Positions 1 to 6,382 are shown, numbered from the stretch's first letter. The stretch is DNA of 10,366 bases from Clostridia bacterium (GCA_017382915.1 JAFNZJ010000069.1:1-10366), one strand, 5' to 3'. Notes: generated from the sequence alone by a model not told the origin. Program-made: numbers and translations.

Positions 1-1128
1 GTACATTGTTTCAACCACCAAATCAAAGGAAATTTTACGGCTACCCGATAAAAAGTTAGCCAAGCTAAGTGCGTTTATGGCGCGCATAGCGGCAACGGCA
101 TTACGCTCAATACAGGGTATTTGAACAAGTCCGCAAACGGGGTCGCAGGTAAGGCCCAAATGGTGTTCAAGGGCAATTTCGGCAGCATATTCAATTTGGT
201 CAATGCCCATACCATACAGCTCAGCCAATGCGGCGGCCGCCATTGAACAGGCAGTGCCAACTTCGGCCTGACAGCCACATTCAGCACCGCTTATGGATGC
301 GTTTGTTCTAACCAAATTGCCTATAAGACCTGCAACGGCCAAAGCCCTTATAATATCATCATCACTAAAGGCGCTTTTTTCCTGCATATATTTAAGCACG
401 GCGGGTAATACCCCGCAGGAGCCACAGGTGGGCGCCGTTACAATTTTGCCGCAGTCGGCATTTTGTTCACTGACGGCAAAGGCATATGCACAAACAATGC
501 GGTTTTCCCTTGTTTGGGGGCTTTCATCAATGTGGCGCTGACTCCACAGGTGCTGTGCCTTGCGCTCCACATTAAGGCCGCCCGGTAAGGTGCCGGTTAC
601 TGCCAGTCCGCCTGCAATGGCACCGCACATTGCCTGCCAAACATCACTTAAAAATGACTTAAAGTTTTCATCCTCATGCATAAAAACATAGTCCGAAAGG
701 CGCAGGTTATGTGCTTTGCAATACTCGGCAATTTCGCTAAAGGTTTTTTCGTTATAAAGCTCATCTGCAGTTGCCGATTTTTGACCTAAAATCTCAATTT
801 CACCGCCGCCTACCGACAGCACCCTGCTTTTAAGCACCGATTTTTCACCATCAAAGGCTTCAAAATCAATGGTGTTGGGGTGGGGCAGGTCGGTCTCTGT
901 GGTGTTAAAGATAATTTTGGTGTTTTTGCCGTTTAAAACATTGGCTATGGCACGGTCAGTACCGTGGCCTTTACCTGTTTTGGCAAGTGAGCCGTAAAGC
1001 GTAACTACAATTTTTTCGGCGGTATCGGGCAGATTTTTTAAAAAGTCCTCCGCCGCAAATGCGGGACCCATGGTGTGTGAACTTGATGGTCCAATACCTA
1101 TTTTATATAAACTACGAACAGACTGCAT
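1..1128 (-). CDS. sdaA: L-serine dehydratase (Fe-S dependent, single chain), 3' end cut by window edge
   Basis: Converts L-serine to pyruvate and ammonia in the cytoplasm using an oxygen-labile [4Fe-4S] cluster. The frame is open for 376 codons from the ATG to the window edge. It starts with the beta-domain signature KIGIGPSSSHTMGP (residues 9-22). The alpha-type domain follows, with TAPTCGSCGVLPAVLKY, SISGAECGCQAEVGTACSM and LTCDPVCGLVQIPCIERNA. By recalled alignment to E. coli SdaA the cluster cysteines are C286, C328 and C339. The last visible residues (VVETMY) correspond to a point about 27 residues before the end of the E. coli enzyme, so only a short tail is missing. Both domains are in one chain, as in E. 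coli, whereas many clostridia split them into two genes. The start is preceded by GAAGG at 7-base spacing. It lies 14 bases after ddh, so the two are probably one operon. Family assignment is secure; the choice of sdaA over a paralogue name is conventional. Confidence 0.95.
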   Translation of the reverse strand, partial: MQSVRSLYKIGIGPSSSHTMGPAFAAEDFLKNLPDTAEKIVVTLYGSLAKTGKGHGTDRAIANVLNGKNTKIIFNTTETDLPHPNTIDFEAFDGEKSVLKSRVLSVGGGEIEILGQKSATADELYNEKTFSEIAEYCKAHNLRLSDYVFMHEDENFKSFLSDVWQAMCGAIAGGLAVTGTLPGGLNVERKAQHLWSQRHIDESPQTRENRIVCAYAFAVSEQNADCGKIVTAPTCGSCGVLPAVLKYMQEKSAFSDDDIIRALAVAGLIGNLVRTNASISGAECGCQAEVGTACSMAAAALAELYGMGIDQIEYAAEIALEHHLGLTCDPVCGLVQIPCIERNAVAAMRAINALSLANFLSGSRKISFDLVVETMY

Positions 1129-1142
1129 TTTAAAACCTTCTT

Positions 1143-2129
1143 TTACAGTAATTCTTTTCTAAGCTCACTGTCAGATTTTTGACTTAAATATGCAGGGGGA
1201 ATATCAAGTACGGTTTTACAACCGCTGACACCCTCACTATTCAGGCGGTAGGCTGCCCTGGCATAGGCAACCAAAACCGATGCAGTAAATTCGGGGTTTG
1301 AATCCAGCTTAAGGCTATATTCAATAATGTGATTATGTTCCTTATTAAAGCCGGTTTTACCACTGCGAATAACAAAACCGCCGTGGGGTATGCCACTGTG
1401 GTTTTTTTCAAGCTCCTCTTTAGTAATAAAGTGAACGGTGGTGTCATAATCGGCAAAATAGTTGGGCATGGTTTTTATTTCTTGCTCAATCCTTGCCTTA
1501 TCTGCACCCTCTTCGGCCACTACAAAGCACTCTCTTATAAGCTTTTGGCGGGTGGTGAGTTCAGGCTCGGCTCCACTGCGTACTGCTTCAAGCGCCGATT
1601 CGGTGGGGATGGTGTACTGCTTGCCGTCCAAAACGCCCTCAACGCGGCGAATGGCATCTGAATGGCCTTGGCTTACGCCCTTGCCCCAGAAGGTGTAGTC
1701 CTTACCTTCACTTAACACTGCTGATGCATAAAGTCGGTTTAGTGAAAACATACCGGGGTCCCAGCCAACCGAAATAATACCAACCTTGCCCGATTTTTGG
1801 GCTTCATTGTTAACATTTTCAAAATGCAGGGGGATTTTAGCATGGGTATCATAACTGTCAATAACATTAAAAAGCTTAACCATTTCGGGTGTTTGGCTTG
1901 GCAGGTCGGTGGCAGAGCCGCCACAAAGAATAAGCACATCAATTTCATCCACCATATCCTCTGCCTTAACAATATTTAGTACAGGTACACCCTCGGTTTG
2001 AATTTTAAGTGTAGCGGGGTTGCGACGGGTAAAAACAGCCGCCAAGGTCATATCACTGTTTTGGCGGATTGCCGCCTCAACACCTTTACCTAAATTGCCG
2101 TAACCAAAAATACCAACACGAATAGACAT
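1143..2129 (-). CDS. ddh: meso-diaminopimelate D-dehydrogenase
   Basis: NADPH-dependent enzyme that interconverts L-2-amino-6-oxopimelate (tetrahydrodipicolinate) plus ammonia with meso-diaminopimelate in one step, bypassing the acylated branches of lysine and peptidoglycan-precursor synthesis. The 328-residue protein is full length for the family. It begins with a Rossmann loop, VGIFGYGNLGKGVE, followed by the FTRRNP segment. Other family signatures are LCGGSATDLPSQTP, SVGWDPGMFSLNRLYA and FWGKGVSQGHSDAIRRV. The start is the ATG at 2129 with a modest GAAGAGA Shine-Dalgarno 7 bases upstream. It is the first gene of a probable two-gene operon with the serine dehydratase, and has its own promoter at 2167-2195. 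Both products handle ammonia, but they are not known to share a pathway. Identity is very secure. Confidence 0.96.
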   Translation of the reverse strand: MSIRVGIFGYGNLGKGVEAAIRQNSDMTLAAVFTRRNPATLKIQTEGVPVLNIVKAEDMVDEIDVLILCGGSATDLPSQTPEMVKLFNVIDSYDTHAKIPLHFENVNNEAQKSGKVGIISVGWDPGMFSLNRLYASAVLSEGKDYTFWGKGVSQGHSDAIRRVEGVLDGKQYTIPTESALEAVRSGAEPELTTRQKLIRECFVVAEEGADKARIEQEIKTMPNYFADYDTTVHFITKEELEKNHSGIPHGGFVIRSGKTGFNKEHNHIIEYSLKLDSNPEFTASVLVAYARAAYRLNSEGVSGCKTVLDIPPAYLSQKSDSELRKELL

Positions 2130-2157
2130 TTATAATCTCTTCTTTCAACAATAAATT

Positions 2158-2169
2158 ACTAGTACTAGT
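2158..2169. repeat. Palindrome ACTAGTACTAGT over the ddh -10/start region
   Basis: Perfect 12-base palindrome that is also a direct repeat of ACTAGT. It overlaps the -10 box of the ddh promoter and reaches the predicted transcription start. A second dyad, ACTATT (2180-2185) and AATAGT (2194-2199), overlaps the -35 box. This placement is typical of repressor operators. No regulator is identified, and AT-rich promoters produce short dyads by chance. Confidence 0.4.
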
Positions 2170-2195
2170 TTAACACAAAACTATTATTTGTTCAA
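2167..2195 (-). promoter_or_regulatory. Predicted sigma-A promoter of ddh-sdaA
   Basis: On the minus strand TTGAAC (2190-2195) and TAAACT (2167-2172) are separated by exactly 17 bases. The predicted start near 2160 leaves a leader of about 30 bases before the ddh ATG. It lies directly downstream of the terminator of the ilvE unit, as expected for a new transcription unit. Confidence 0.65.
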
Positions 2196-2199
2196 TAGT

Positions 2200-2235
2200 A
2201 AGAAAAAATAAAAGGTTGCCAAGCGGCAACCTTTT
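2200..2235 (-). terminator. Rho-independent terminator of the ilvE unit
   Basis: Perfect 11-base-pair stem, AAAAGGTTGCC (2210-2220) with GGCAACCTTTT (2225-2235), and a 4-base loop. On the minus strand it is followed by a run of T (bases 2200-2209 read in reverse). It sits just after the stop of the 46-codon ORF, which places that ORF inside the ilvE transcript. Confidence 0.9.
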
Positions 2236-2247
2236 GGTGTTTAAAAA

Positions 2248-2388
2248 TTATTCTTCTTCGTTGGTTTCGTTTAAACCGTACTTACCAAAGATATCCATAT
2301 CAACATCACTGCCATAGTTACCGGTGTACATGATGTTGGTTTTTGCCATAGCTTCTACAAAAAGCTCAGGTGCTACATATTTTTTCAT
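2248..2388 (-). CDS. 46-residue acidic small protein of unknown function, downstream of ilvE
   Basis: I do not recognise this gene. The ORF reads MKKYVAPELFVEAMAKT and then a Gly/Asp/Tyr-rich stretch, ending in NETNEEE; it has no cysteine and no hydrophobic helix. Evidence that it is real: a Shine-Dalgarno AAGGA overlaps the ilvE stop codon, the start lies 13 bases after that stop, and a strong terminator follows 12 bases after its own stop. An alternative in-frame ATG at 2397 would sit too close to the Shine-Dalgarno. The N-terminal YVAPEL fits the YxxPxL pattern seen in leader peptides of some RiPPs (lasso peptides) and in many short Firmicutes proteins starting MKKY..P.L. No maturation genes are nearby, so a peptide-product role is only a possibility. 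Translation is likely; function is unknown. Confidence 0.72.
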   Translation of the reverse strand: MKKYVAPELFVEAMAKTNIMYTGNYGSDVDMDIFGKYGLNETNEEE

Positions 2389-2401
2389 AATGTTCATTTC
2401 C

Positions 2402-3469
2402 TTAAAGTTCTACGCGCCAGCCAAATGGGTCATCGATTTTGCCCCATTGGATGCCTGTGATTGTGTCATAAATCTTTTGGCTGAGCTTACCGATTGAGCC
2501 ATCGTTAATGGTCATAACCTCATCCATATAACGAAGCTTGCCAACAGGTGAAATAACCGCTGCGGTACCGGTGCCAAAAACCTCTTCAAGCTTGCCACTG
2601 TGCTGTGCCTCAAGCAGCTCCTCAACCGAGATTTTACGCTCCTCCACAGTAATGCCCCAAGATTTAACCAGGTTTATTACCGAATCGCGGGTAACACCGG
2701 GCAGAATACTGCCGTTAATTGCAGGGGTTATTACCTTGCCATCTATTTTAAAGAAGATGTTCATTGCGCCAACTTCTTCAATATACTTTCTTTCAACACC
2801 GTCAAGCCAAAGTACCTGTGAAAAGCCTTCGTCGTGGGCCTTTACCTGTGCAATAAGACTTGAAGCATAGTTACCGCCGGTTTTAGCAAAACCGGTGCCG
2901 CCCTTAACGGCCCTTACATATTCATCTTCAATCCAAATACCAACGGGGGCTAAGCCACTTTCATAATATGCACCGCTGGGGGATAAGATAACCATAAATA
3001 AATATGTTTTTGAAGGTGCTACGCCTAAAAAATCATCAGTAGCAATAACAAATGGGCGGATATAAAGTGAAGTGCCTTCGTCCTCAGGAATCCAGTCTTT
3101 TTCAACCTTAACCAGTTCACTTACTGCCTGAACAAAATCCTCAACAGGGATGTTGGGTATGCAAAGGCGGTCGTTGGAGCGGTTTGCACGCTTTGCGTTC
3201 ATATCGGGGCGGAAAAGAAAAACCTTACCGTCTGCACCCTTATATGCCTTAAGACCTTCAAACATTTCTTGACCGTAGTGGAAAACCATTGCGGCGGGTG
3301 AAAGCTCAATATTATGGTAGGGCTCAATAACGGGGTCGTGCCAACCCTTGCCCTCGGTGTATTTCATTGTAAACATATAGTCGGTAAAAATTTTACCAAA
3401 ACCAAGGGGCTGACCCTTAGCAGGCTTTTGCTTTAACTGCTTTGCCTTAATAAATTTGATATCAAGCAT
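2402..3469 (-). CDS. ilvE: Branched-chain amino acid aminotransferase
   Basis: PLP enzyme that transfers the amino group between glutamate and the 2-oxo acids of leucine, isoleucine and valine; cytoplasmic. The 355-residue length fits the longer bacterial/eukaryotic BCAT type. Signatures include FHYGQEMFEGLKAY, LYIRPFVIATDDFLGV, the PLP lysine in GTGFAKTGGNYASS (K196), QVLWLDGVERKYIEEVGAMNIFF and EVFGTGTAAVISPVG. The frame extends 8 codons further upstream to an ATG at 3493. The ATG at 3469 (MLDIKF) is preferred because TAGGAG lies 8 bases before it. It has its own strong promoter, and it is followed in the same transcript by a 46-codon ORF. No other ilv or leu gene is in the window. Confidence 0.95.
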   Translation of the reverse strand: MLDIKFIKAKQLKQKPAKGQPLGFGKIFTDYMFTMKYTEGKGWHDPVIEPYHNIELSPAAMVFHYGQEMFEGLKAYKGADGKVFLFRPDMNAKRANRSNDRLCIPNIPVEDFVQAVSELVKVEKDWIPEDEGTSLYIRPFVIATDDFLGVAPSKTYLFMVILSPSGAYYESGLAPVGIWIEDEYVRAVKGGTGFAKTGGNYASSLIAQVKAHDEGFSQVLWLDGVERKYIEEVGAMNIFFKIDGKVITPAINGSILPGVTRDSVINLVKSWGITVEERKISVEELLEAQHSGKLEEVFGTGTAAVISPVGKLRYMDEVMTINDGSIGKLSQKIYDTITGIQWGKIDDPFGWRVEL

Positions 3470-3525
3470 TTTATCATCTCCTACGTGTTGCAAAATATCA
3501 AAACAATATTAATCCACAATAGAAA

Positions 3526-3554
3526 ATTATATACCATTAGTAATTAAAAGTCAA
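3526..3554 (-). promoter_or_regulatory. Near-consensus sigma-A promoter of ilvE
   Basis: On the minus strand TTGACT (3549-3554), a 17-base spacer, and a perfect TATAAT (3526-3531). The predicted start near 3519 gives a leader of about 50 bases, too short for a T-box or leader-peptide attenuator. No terminator is seen between the solute-binding protein gene and this promoter; the -35 box begins 20 bases after that gene's stop. Confidence 0.85.
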
Positions 3555-3573
3555 TATAAAAATGTCTGGAAAA

Positions 3574-5031
3574 TCAATTTATTGTGCTAATCTGAGCCAA
3601 CTGCTTATTTACGCGATCAAGGCTGTTTAGGATGGCGTTTTTGTTAGCATCAATAATATTCGCAACATTGGCGGGTGTTGCGGCAACAATCTTATTAGTT
3701 ATATATGAATAGTTATCGGCTTTAATATAGTCTGTTACGCCTTGGCCATACATTACTGATTTTTTGGCAGTTTTTGATGATATTAAATCAAAAACGGTGC
3801 TAAATTGGGTGTTACAAAAAACATCGCTTTGATTATAATTTGTTCCGTCTAAAAAGTAACGTAAAAAGTATGCTGCGCCTTCAGGATTGGGAGCATGTTT
3901 TGCAGTGCCCCAAAGTTTATTGCGGGTTGGGGTGTAAGCGGTTTGATTTTTAGGACCTGCTACCGGAACGGCTTGTAAGTTTGCATAACCGCCCCTCGTG
4001 TTATCAAACCAACCGCTATCTTTGCGAAGGCCATAAGCATTAGCGGTAAACAAACCAACTTTACCTTGGTTAAAAAGGTTGGTATCCCAACAGGTGAAAG
4101 AAGAACTGGCGTTAAGTTTAGCCATTTCTTGCCATGCTTTAACAAGGTTGCTACTTTCTTGAACGGAATTTATATTACTGGTAAACTGGCTACCGTTATA
4201 ACTAACAAAATCTTCGCCTGCTGAGTGCATAAAGGCATCAGTGCTTTGAATAGAAAGACCGGTATAACCTTTACCTGCATTTTTAACTTTGGCAATGATT
4301 TCTGCCTGAGTATCCCAGTTCCATTTACCTTCGGTGTAAAGTTGGTAAGGCATAGTGGTTATACCGCATTCTCTAAGAACTGATGGATTGTAATATGTTA
4401 CATAGCTTTGGTCATCGCAGTTTATTGACCAAGGCATAGCAACACCAAAATAATTTCCGTTAATTTTCATAGCGTCCATGGAGTTTTTATTCCAACATGG
4501 GTCATCTAGTTTAAAGATAGTTTTATCAAGGGGCTTTAGTGATTTAGCGGCAATGCCTGAAAAGGTTGTAGTGTTAAACATAACCACATCAGGCGGTGTT
4601 TGATTTGATATTAATGAAACTAGTTTTGTGTTGTATTCGGCATCGGTAGTAATGGTTGTTTTAATTTTAACCCCGGTTAGAGCGGTGTAAGCGTCTATAA
4701 CCTGTTGTTCAAGAGGTGAATAGTTGCGCCACATAAGAACATGCACTTCATTTTTATTAGGAAGTGATGAATATATGTCGTTTGAAAATACGGTTGATAC
4801 ATTACCACTATTTGAGTTATTGCCACCGCTATTTGAGTTTTTAACGCCTAGTTCAACATCCCAGCCCGCAACATATTGAGCAAGGTAAGCGACATCGTCT
4901 ATAGTTATTGCTCCGTCAGCATTTACATCCCCTACCGAAAGATTAGAAACGGCAAGGGCGCTTAATGATGCAAGAGTCATAGTAATAGCTAAACCAATGG
5001 ATAAAATAACGGTTAAAATTTTGTTTTTCAA
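3574..5031 (-). CDS. Secreted ABC-type solute-binding protein with N-terminal dockerin-like repeat
   Basis: An extracellular solute-binding protein (family 1, sugar-type fold), expected to capture a carbohydrate for an ABC importer. The 485 residues are: a signal peptide (MKNKIL, hydrophobic core, ending SALA at about 27) with no lipobox cysteine; one dockerin-like calcium loop at about 34-57, with the ligand pattern D35-x-N37-x-D39-G and D46; an Asn/Ser/Gly linker at 65-76; then the binding domain from about 86, with VHVLMWRNYSPLEQQVIDAY, PPDVVMFNTTTF and a central KWNWDTQAEIIAKVK. The start is the TTG at 5031, because AAAGGTGA lies 8 bases upstream; the frame stays open to 5058 but without a better start. 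No permease, ATPase or regulator gene is adjacent, so it is an orphan component. The missing lipid anchor together with a dockerin-like module is unusual for a Gram-positive binding protein. The ligand is unknown. Confidence 0.88.
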   Translation of the reverse strand: MKNKILTVILSIGLAITMTLASLSALAVSNLSVGDVNADGAITIDDVAYLAQYVAGWDVELGVKNSNSGGNNSNSGNVSTVFSNDIYSSLPNKNEVHVLMWRNYSPLEQQVIDAYTALTGVKIKTTITTDAEYNTKLVSLISNQTPPDVVMFNTTTFSGIAAKSLKPLDKTIFKLDDPCWNKNSMDAMKINGNYFGVAMPWSINCDDQSYVTYYNPSVLRECGITTMPYQLYTEGKWNWDTQAEIIAKVKNAGKGYTGLSIQSTDAFMHSAGEDFVSYNGSQFTSNINSVQESSNLVKAWQEMAKLNASSSFTCWDTNLFNQGKVGLFTANAYGLRKDSGWFDNTRGGYANLQAVPVAGPKNQTAYTPTRNKLWGTAKHAPNPEGAAYFLRYFLDGTNYNQSDVFCNTQFSTVFDLISSKTAKKSVMYGQGVTDYIKADNYSYITNKIVAATPANVANIIDANKNAILNSLDRVNKQLAQISTIN

Positions 5032-5049
5032 ATCAAATCTCACCTTTCC

Positions 5050-5072
5050 AAACAGCAAATCATATACTGTTT
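5050..5072. repeat. Inverted repeat in the leader of the solute-binding protein gene
   Basis: AAACAG (5050-5055) and CTGTTT (5067-5072) are perfectly complementary across an 11-base gap. The repeat lies between the predicted transcription start and the Shine-Dalgarno. It could be an operator just downstream of the promoter or a weak leader hairpin. Confidence 0.35.
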
Positions 5073-5079
5073 AACCTAT

Positions 5080-5114
5080 ATTATAATTTTAATACAATGC
5101 GCTTTCAAAGTCAA
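5080..5114 (-). promoter_or_regulatory. Two overlapping sigma-A promoters of the solute-binding protein gene
   Basis: On the minus strand TTGACT (5109-5114) is 17 bases from TAAAAT (5086-5091). Offset by exactly 6 bases, TTGAAA (5103-5108) is 17 bases from TATAAT (5080-5085). Each pair is a good promoter. The shared spacer holds TGAAAGCG, which resembles the conserved left half of LacI-family/CcpA cre sites, but the right half does not match. Catabolite or sugar-specific control is plausible but unproven. Confidence 0.7.
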
Positions 5115-5150
5115 TGAAAAATACAAGTTAATTATAATTATTTAAAAACT

Positions 5151-5179
5151 GTATAAACCTTTCAAAATCGCCCAAAATA
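5151..5179 (+). promoter_or_regulatory. Possible forespore (sigma-F type) promoter of spoIIQ
   Basis: GTATA (5151-5155), a 14-base gap, and GCCCAAAATA (5170-5179) resemble the sigma-F -35 box (GyaTA) and the GGnnAnAnTA-type -10 box with one mismatch. The position would give a leader of about 27 bases. No good sigma-A pair is seen here, and spoIIQ is a sigma-F gene in Bacillus, so the match is reasonable. It is still a short degenerate motif. Confidence 0.35.
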
Positions 5180-5213
5180 TTAACGGCAAACTTTTATGGA
5201 AGGAATGTATAAA

Positions 5214-5912
5214 ATGAGTAGAGGTTCATTTTTAAGTAGATTTTTAAACGGCAAGGGCTTTTATGTTGCCCTTGGAATTTGTATGATAGCCATTGGCATT
5301 TCGGCATGGAGCGCAATGTCCTCCCTTTCGGATGAAAGTACACAAATTGCAAGCAGAGAGCCTAGTGTAAGTATGACCGAAACGGTGTCAGAAGCGCCTG
5401 CAAATAAACCCCAAAGTGATGTAGAGGATACCAGAAGTGAGCAAAAAGAAAAGCCCGTGGAGGTTTCTTCAAAACAGACCGTATCGACCCCGCAAAAGCC
5501 GGTGGCAAAATTCTTTACCTACCCGGTGGTGGGCGAAATAATTAAAAAATTCAGCAGCAGCGAACTTCAGTATTCGGTAACCTATAACGATATGCGCCTA
5601 CACCCCGGCATTGATATTAAATCAAAGGGTGGTACCGCCGTAAAATCAGCGGGCGATGGCACAGTTCTTTCGGTAGAAAATGACCAAAATCTGGGCTATA
5701 CCGTTAAAATTGACCACGGCAACGGCGTTACAGGTGTTTACGCAGGTCTTACCAAGGCGGTGGCGGTTAAAAAGGGCGACACCGTTAAATCGGGCACCAC
5801 CTTGGGTCCGCTTGGCACCGTTACAAATGAATGCCTTGATGCACCCCACCTGCATTTGGAGTTTTTAAAAGACGGAAAGCAAATTGACCCGTTGACCCTG
5901 CTTAGTGAATAG
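5214..5912 (+). CDS. spoIIQ: SpoIIQ-type M23 (LytM) peptidase, membrane anchored
   Basis: Stage II sporulation protein Q, predicted to sit in the forespore membrane and bridge to the mother-cell SpoIIIAH during engulfment. The 232 residues are: a short basic N terminus, one membrane segment at about 15-38 (GFYVALGICMIAIGISAW), a low-complexity acidic/Ser/Thr/Pro stalk at about 40-97, and an M23 domain at about 100-232. The zinc ligands are intact: H130 and D134 in RLHPGID, and H214 of the HLH pair (H212/H214) in PHLHLEF; H168 in KIDHGNG is conserved too. B. subtilis SpoIIQ is recalled to lack one ligand, whereas clostridial homologues can keep all of them, so this one may be an active endopeptidase. 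The start at 5214 follows GGAAGGA by 9 bases; ATGs at 5196 and 5205 are upstream of or directly on that site. Followed by its own terminator. A generic M23 envelope enzyme is the alternative, since no other spo gene is adjacent. Confidence 0.78.
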   Translation: MSRGSFLSRFLNGKGFYVALGICMIAIGISAWSAMSSLSDESTQIASREPSVSMTETVSEAPANKPQSDVEDTRSEQKEKPVEVSSKQTVSTPQKPVAKFFTYPVVGEIIKKFSSSELQYSVTYNDMRLHPGIDIKSKGGTAVKSAGDGTVLSVENDQNLGYTVKIDHGNGVTGVYAGLTKAVAVKKGDTVKSGTTLGPLGTVTNECLDAPHLHLEFLKDGKQIDPLTLLSE

Positions 5913-5918
5913 ATATTG

Positions 5919-5952
5919 GCGGCTTTGATTTTTTCAAAGTCGCTTAATTTTT
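5919..5952 (+). terminator. Rho-independent terminator of spoIIQ
   Basis: GCGGCTTTGA (5919-5928) pairs with TCAAAGTCGC (5934-5943) over 10 positions with one G-U pair and a T-only 5-base loop, followed by TTAATTTTTT. It begins 6 bases after the spoIIQ stop. Confidence 0.85.
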
Positions 5953-6035
5953 TACATTTTTTGGGTTGCTTATTAAAAAAATATTGTAAAAGCCTACAAA
6001 CTGTTTTTTGATATAGATTTTTTTGCGTAAAAATA

Positions 6036-6064
6036 TTGCAATGAATAAAATTTTGATATATAAT
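6036..6064 (+). promoter_or_regulatory. Predicted sigma-A promoter upstream of the inverted-repeat element and cysK
   Basis: TTGCAA (6036-6041), a 17-base spacer, and a perfect TATAAT (6059-6064). The last base of the -10 box is the first base of the terminal inverted repeat, so the predicted start (about 6071) lies inside the repeat. If used for cysK, the leader would be about 310 bases and would contain the entire element. Confidence 0.6.
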
Positions 6065-6343
6065 ATAGCCAAAGCATTTAAACTTGAACCAGCCTTAAAT
6101 GGCGGTTTTAAGGTATCTTTTGGCTCTTTGTCGCACATAAGCGACAGCTTTATATGCTCCGCATCACCAAAATCCACTCATAAAACCGCACCTTTAAGGT
6201 CGGAGAATTTTGTAACAAAAGTATTTTTTGATGAGCGAGGCAAAAACGCAGTAAATCCTAACGGACTTACGAGTATTTTAACGAAGTCACAGCAGGAAAT
6301 ACTTGTTCCGAAATCTGATTCAAGTTTAAATGCTTTGGCTATA
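6064..6343. repeat. 280-base element with 25-base terminal inverted repeats (MITE-like or structured RNA)
   Basis: The ends, 6064-6088 and 6319-6343, are perfectly complementary over 25 bases (TATAGCCAAAGC... and its complement), and three of the next four pairs also match. Inside are two independent arms. Arm 1: CCTTAAA (6093-6099) with TTTAAGG (6193-6199), GCGGTTTTA (6102-6110) with TAAAACCGC (6181-6189), TTTTGG (6118-6123) with CCAAAA (6167-6172), and a hairpin GTCGC/GCGAC (6130-6145). Arm 2: AACAA..GTATTT (6214-6226) with AAATACTTGTT (6297-6307), and a hairpin of GTAAATCC with GGACTTAC (6251-6270). The whole folds as a three-way junction. The ends can be read as TA|TAGCC and GGCTA|TA, which would fit the TA target duplication of IS630/mariner-type elements. 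The remaining gap sequence (5953-6035 and 6344-6382) shows only AT-rich DNA and the cysK ribosome-binding site. Long reading frames here on both strands show no recognisable domain. Confidence 0.8.
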
Positions 6344-6382
6344 GTCGTAAAAGTGTTTTAAAAAACAGAAAGGCATTTTTAA

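Noticed and set aside
293..541. Plus-strand reading frame inside the serine dehydratase gene
   Set aside because: It is the complementary shadow of a well-conserved coding frame.
3481..3519. Leader of ilvE as a T-box or attenuator
   Set aside because: The leader is only about 50 bases and has no specifier or antiterminator sequence or terminator hairpin.
5986..6010. TTGTA/TACAA hairpin followed by a T run as a second terminator
   Set aside because: The stem is only 5 AT-rich pairs and the T run begins several bases away; a strong terminator already lies just upstream.
5944..6177. 77-codon minus-strand reading frame over the spoIIQ terminator and half the repeat
   Set aside because: It would run back through the terminator, has no family resemblance, and shares its LNALAI segment with the opposite frame only because of the inverted repeat.
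6023..6361. 112-codon plus-strand reading frame across the inverted-repeat element
   Set aside because: It shows no recognisable domain, has no good Shine-Dalgarno, and its ends are the two arms of the terminal inverted repeat. The openness is better explained by the AT-rich repeat sequence.
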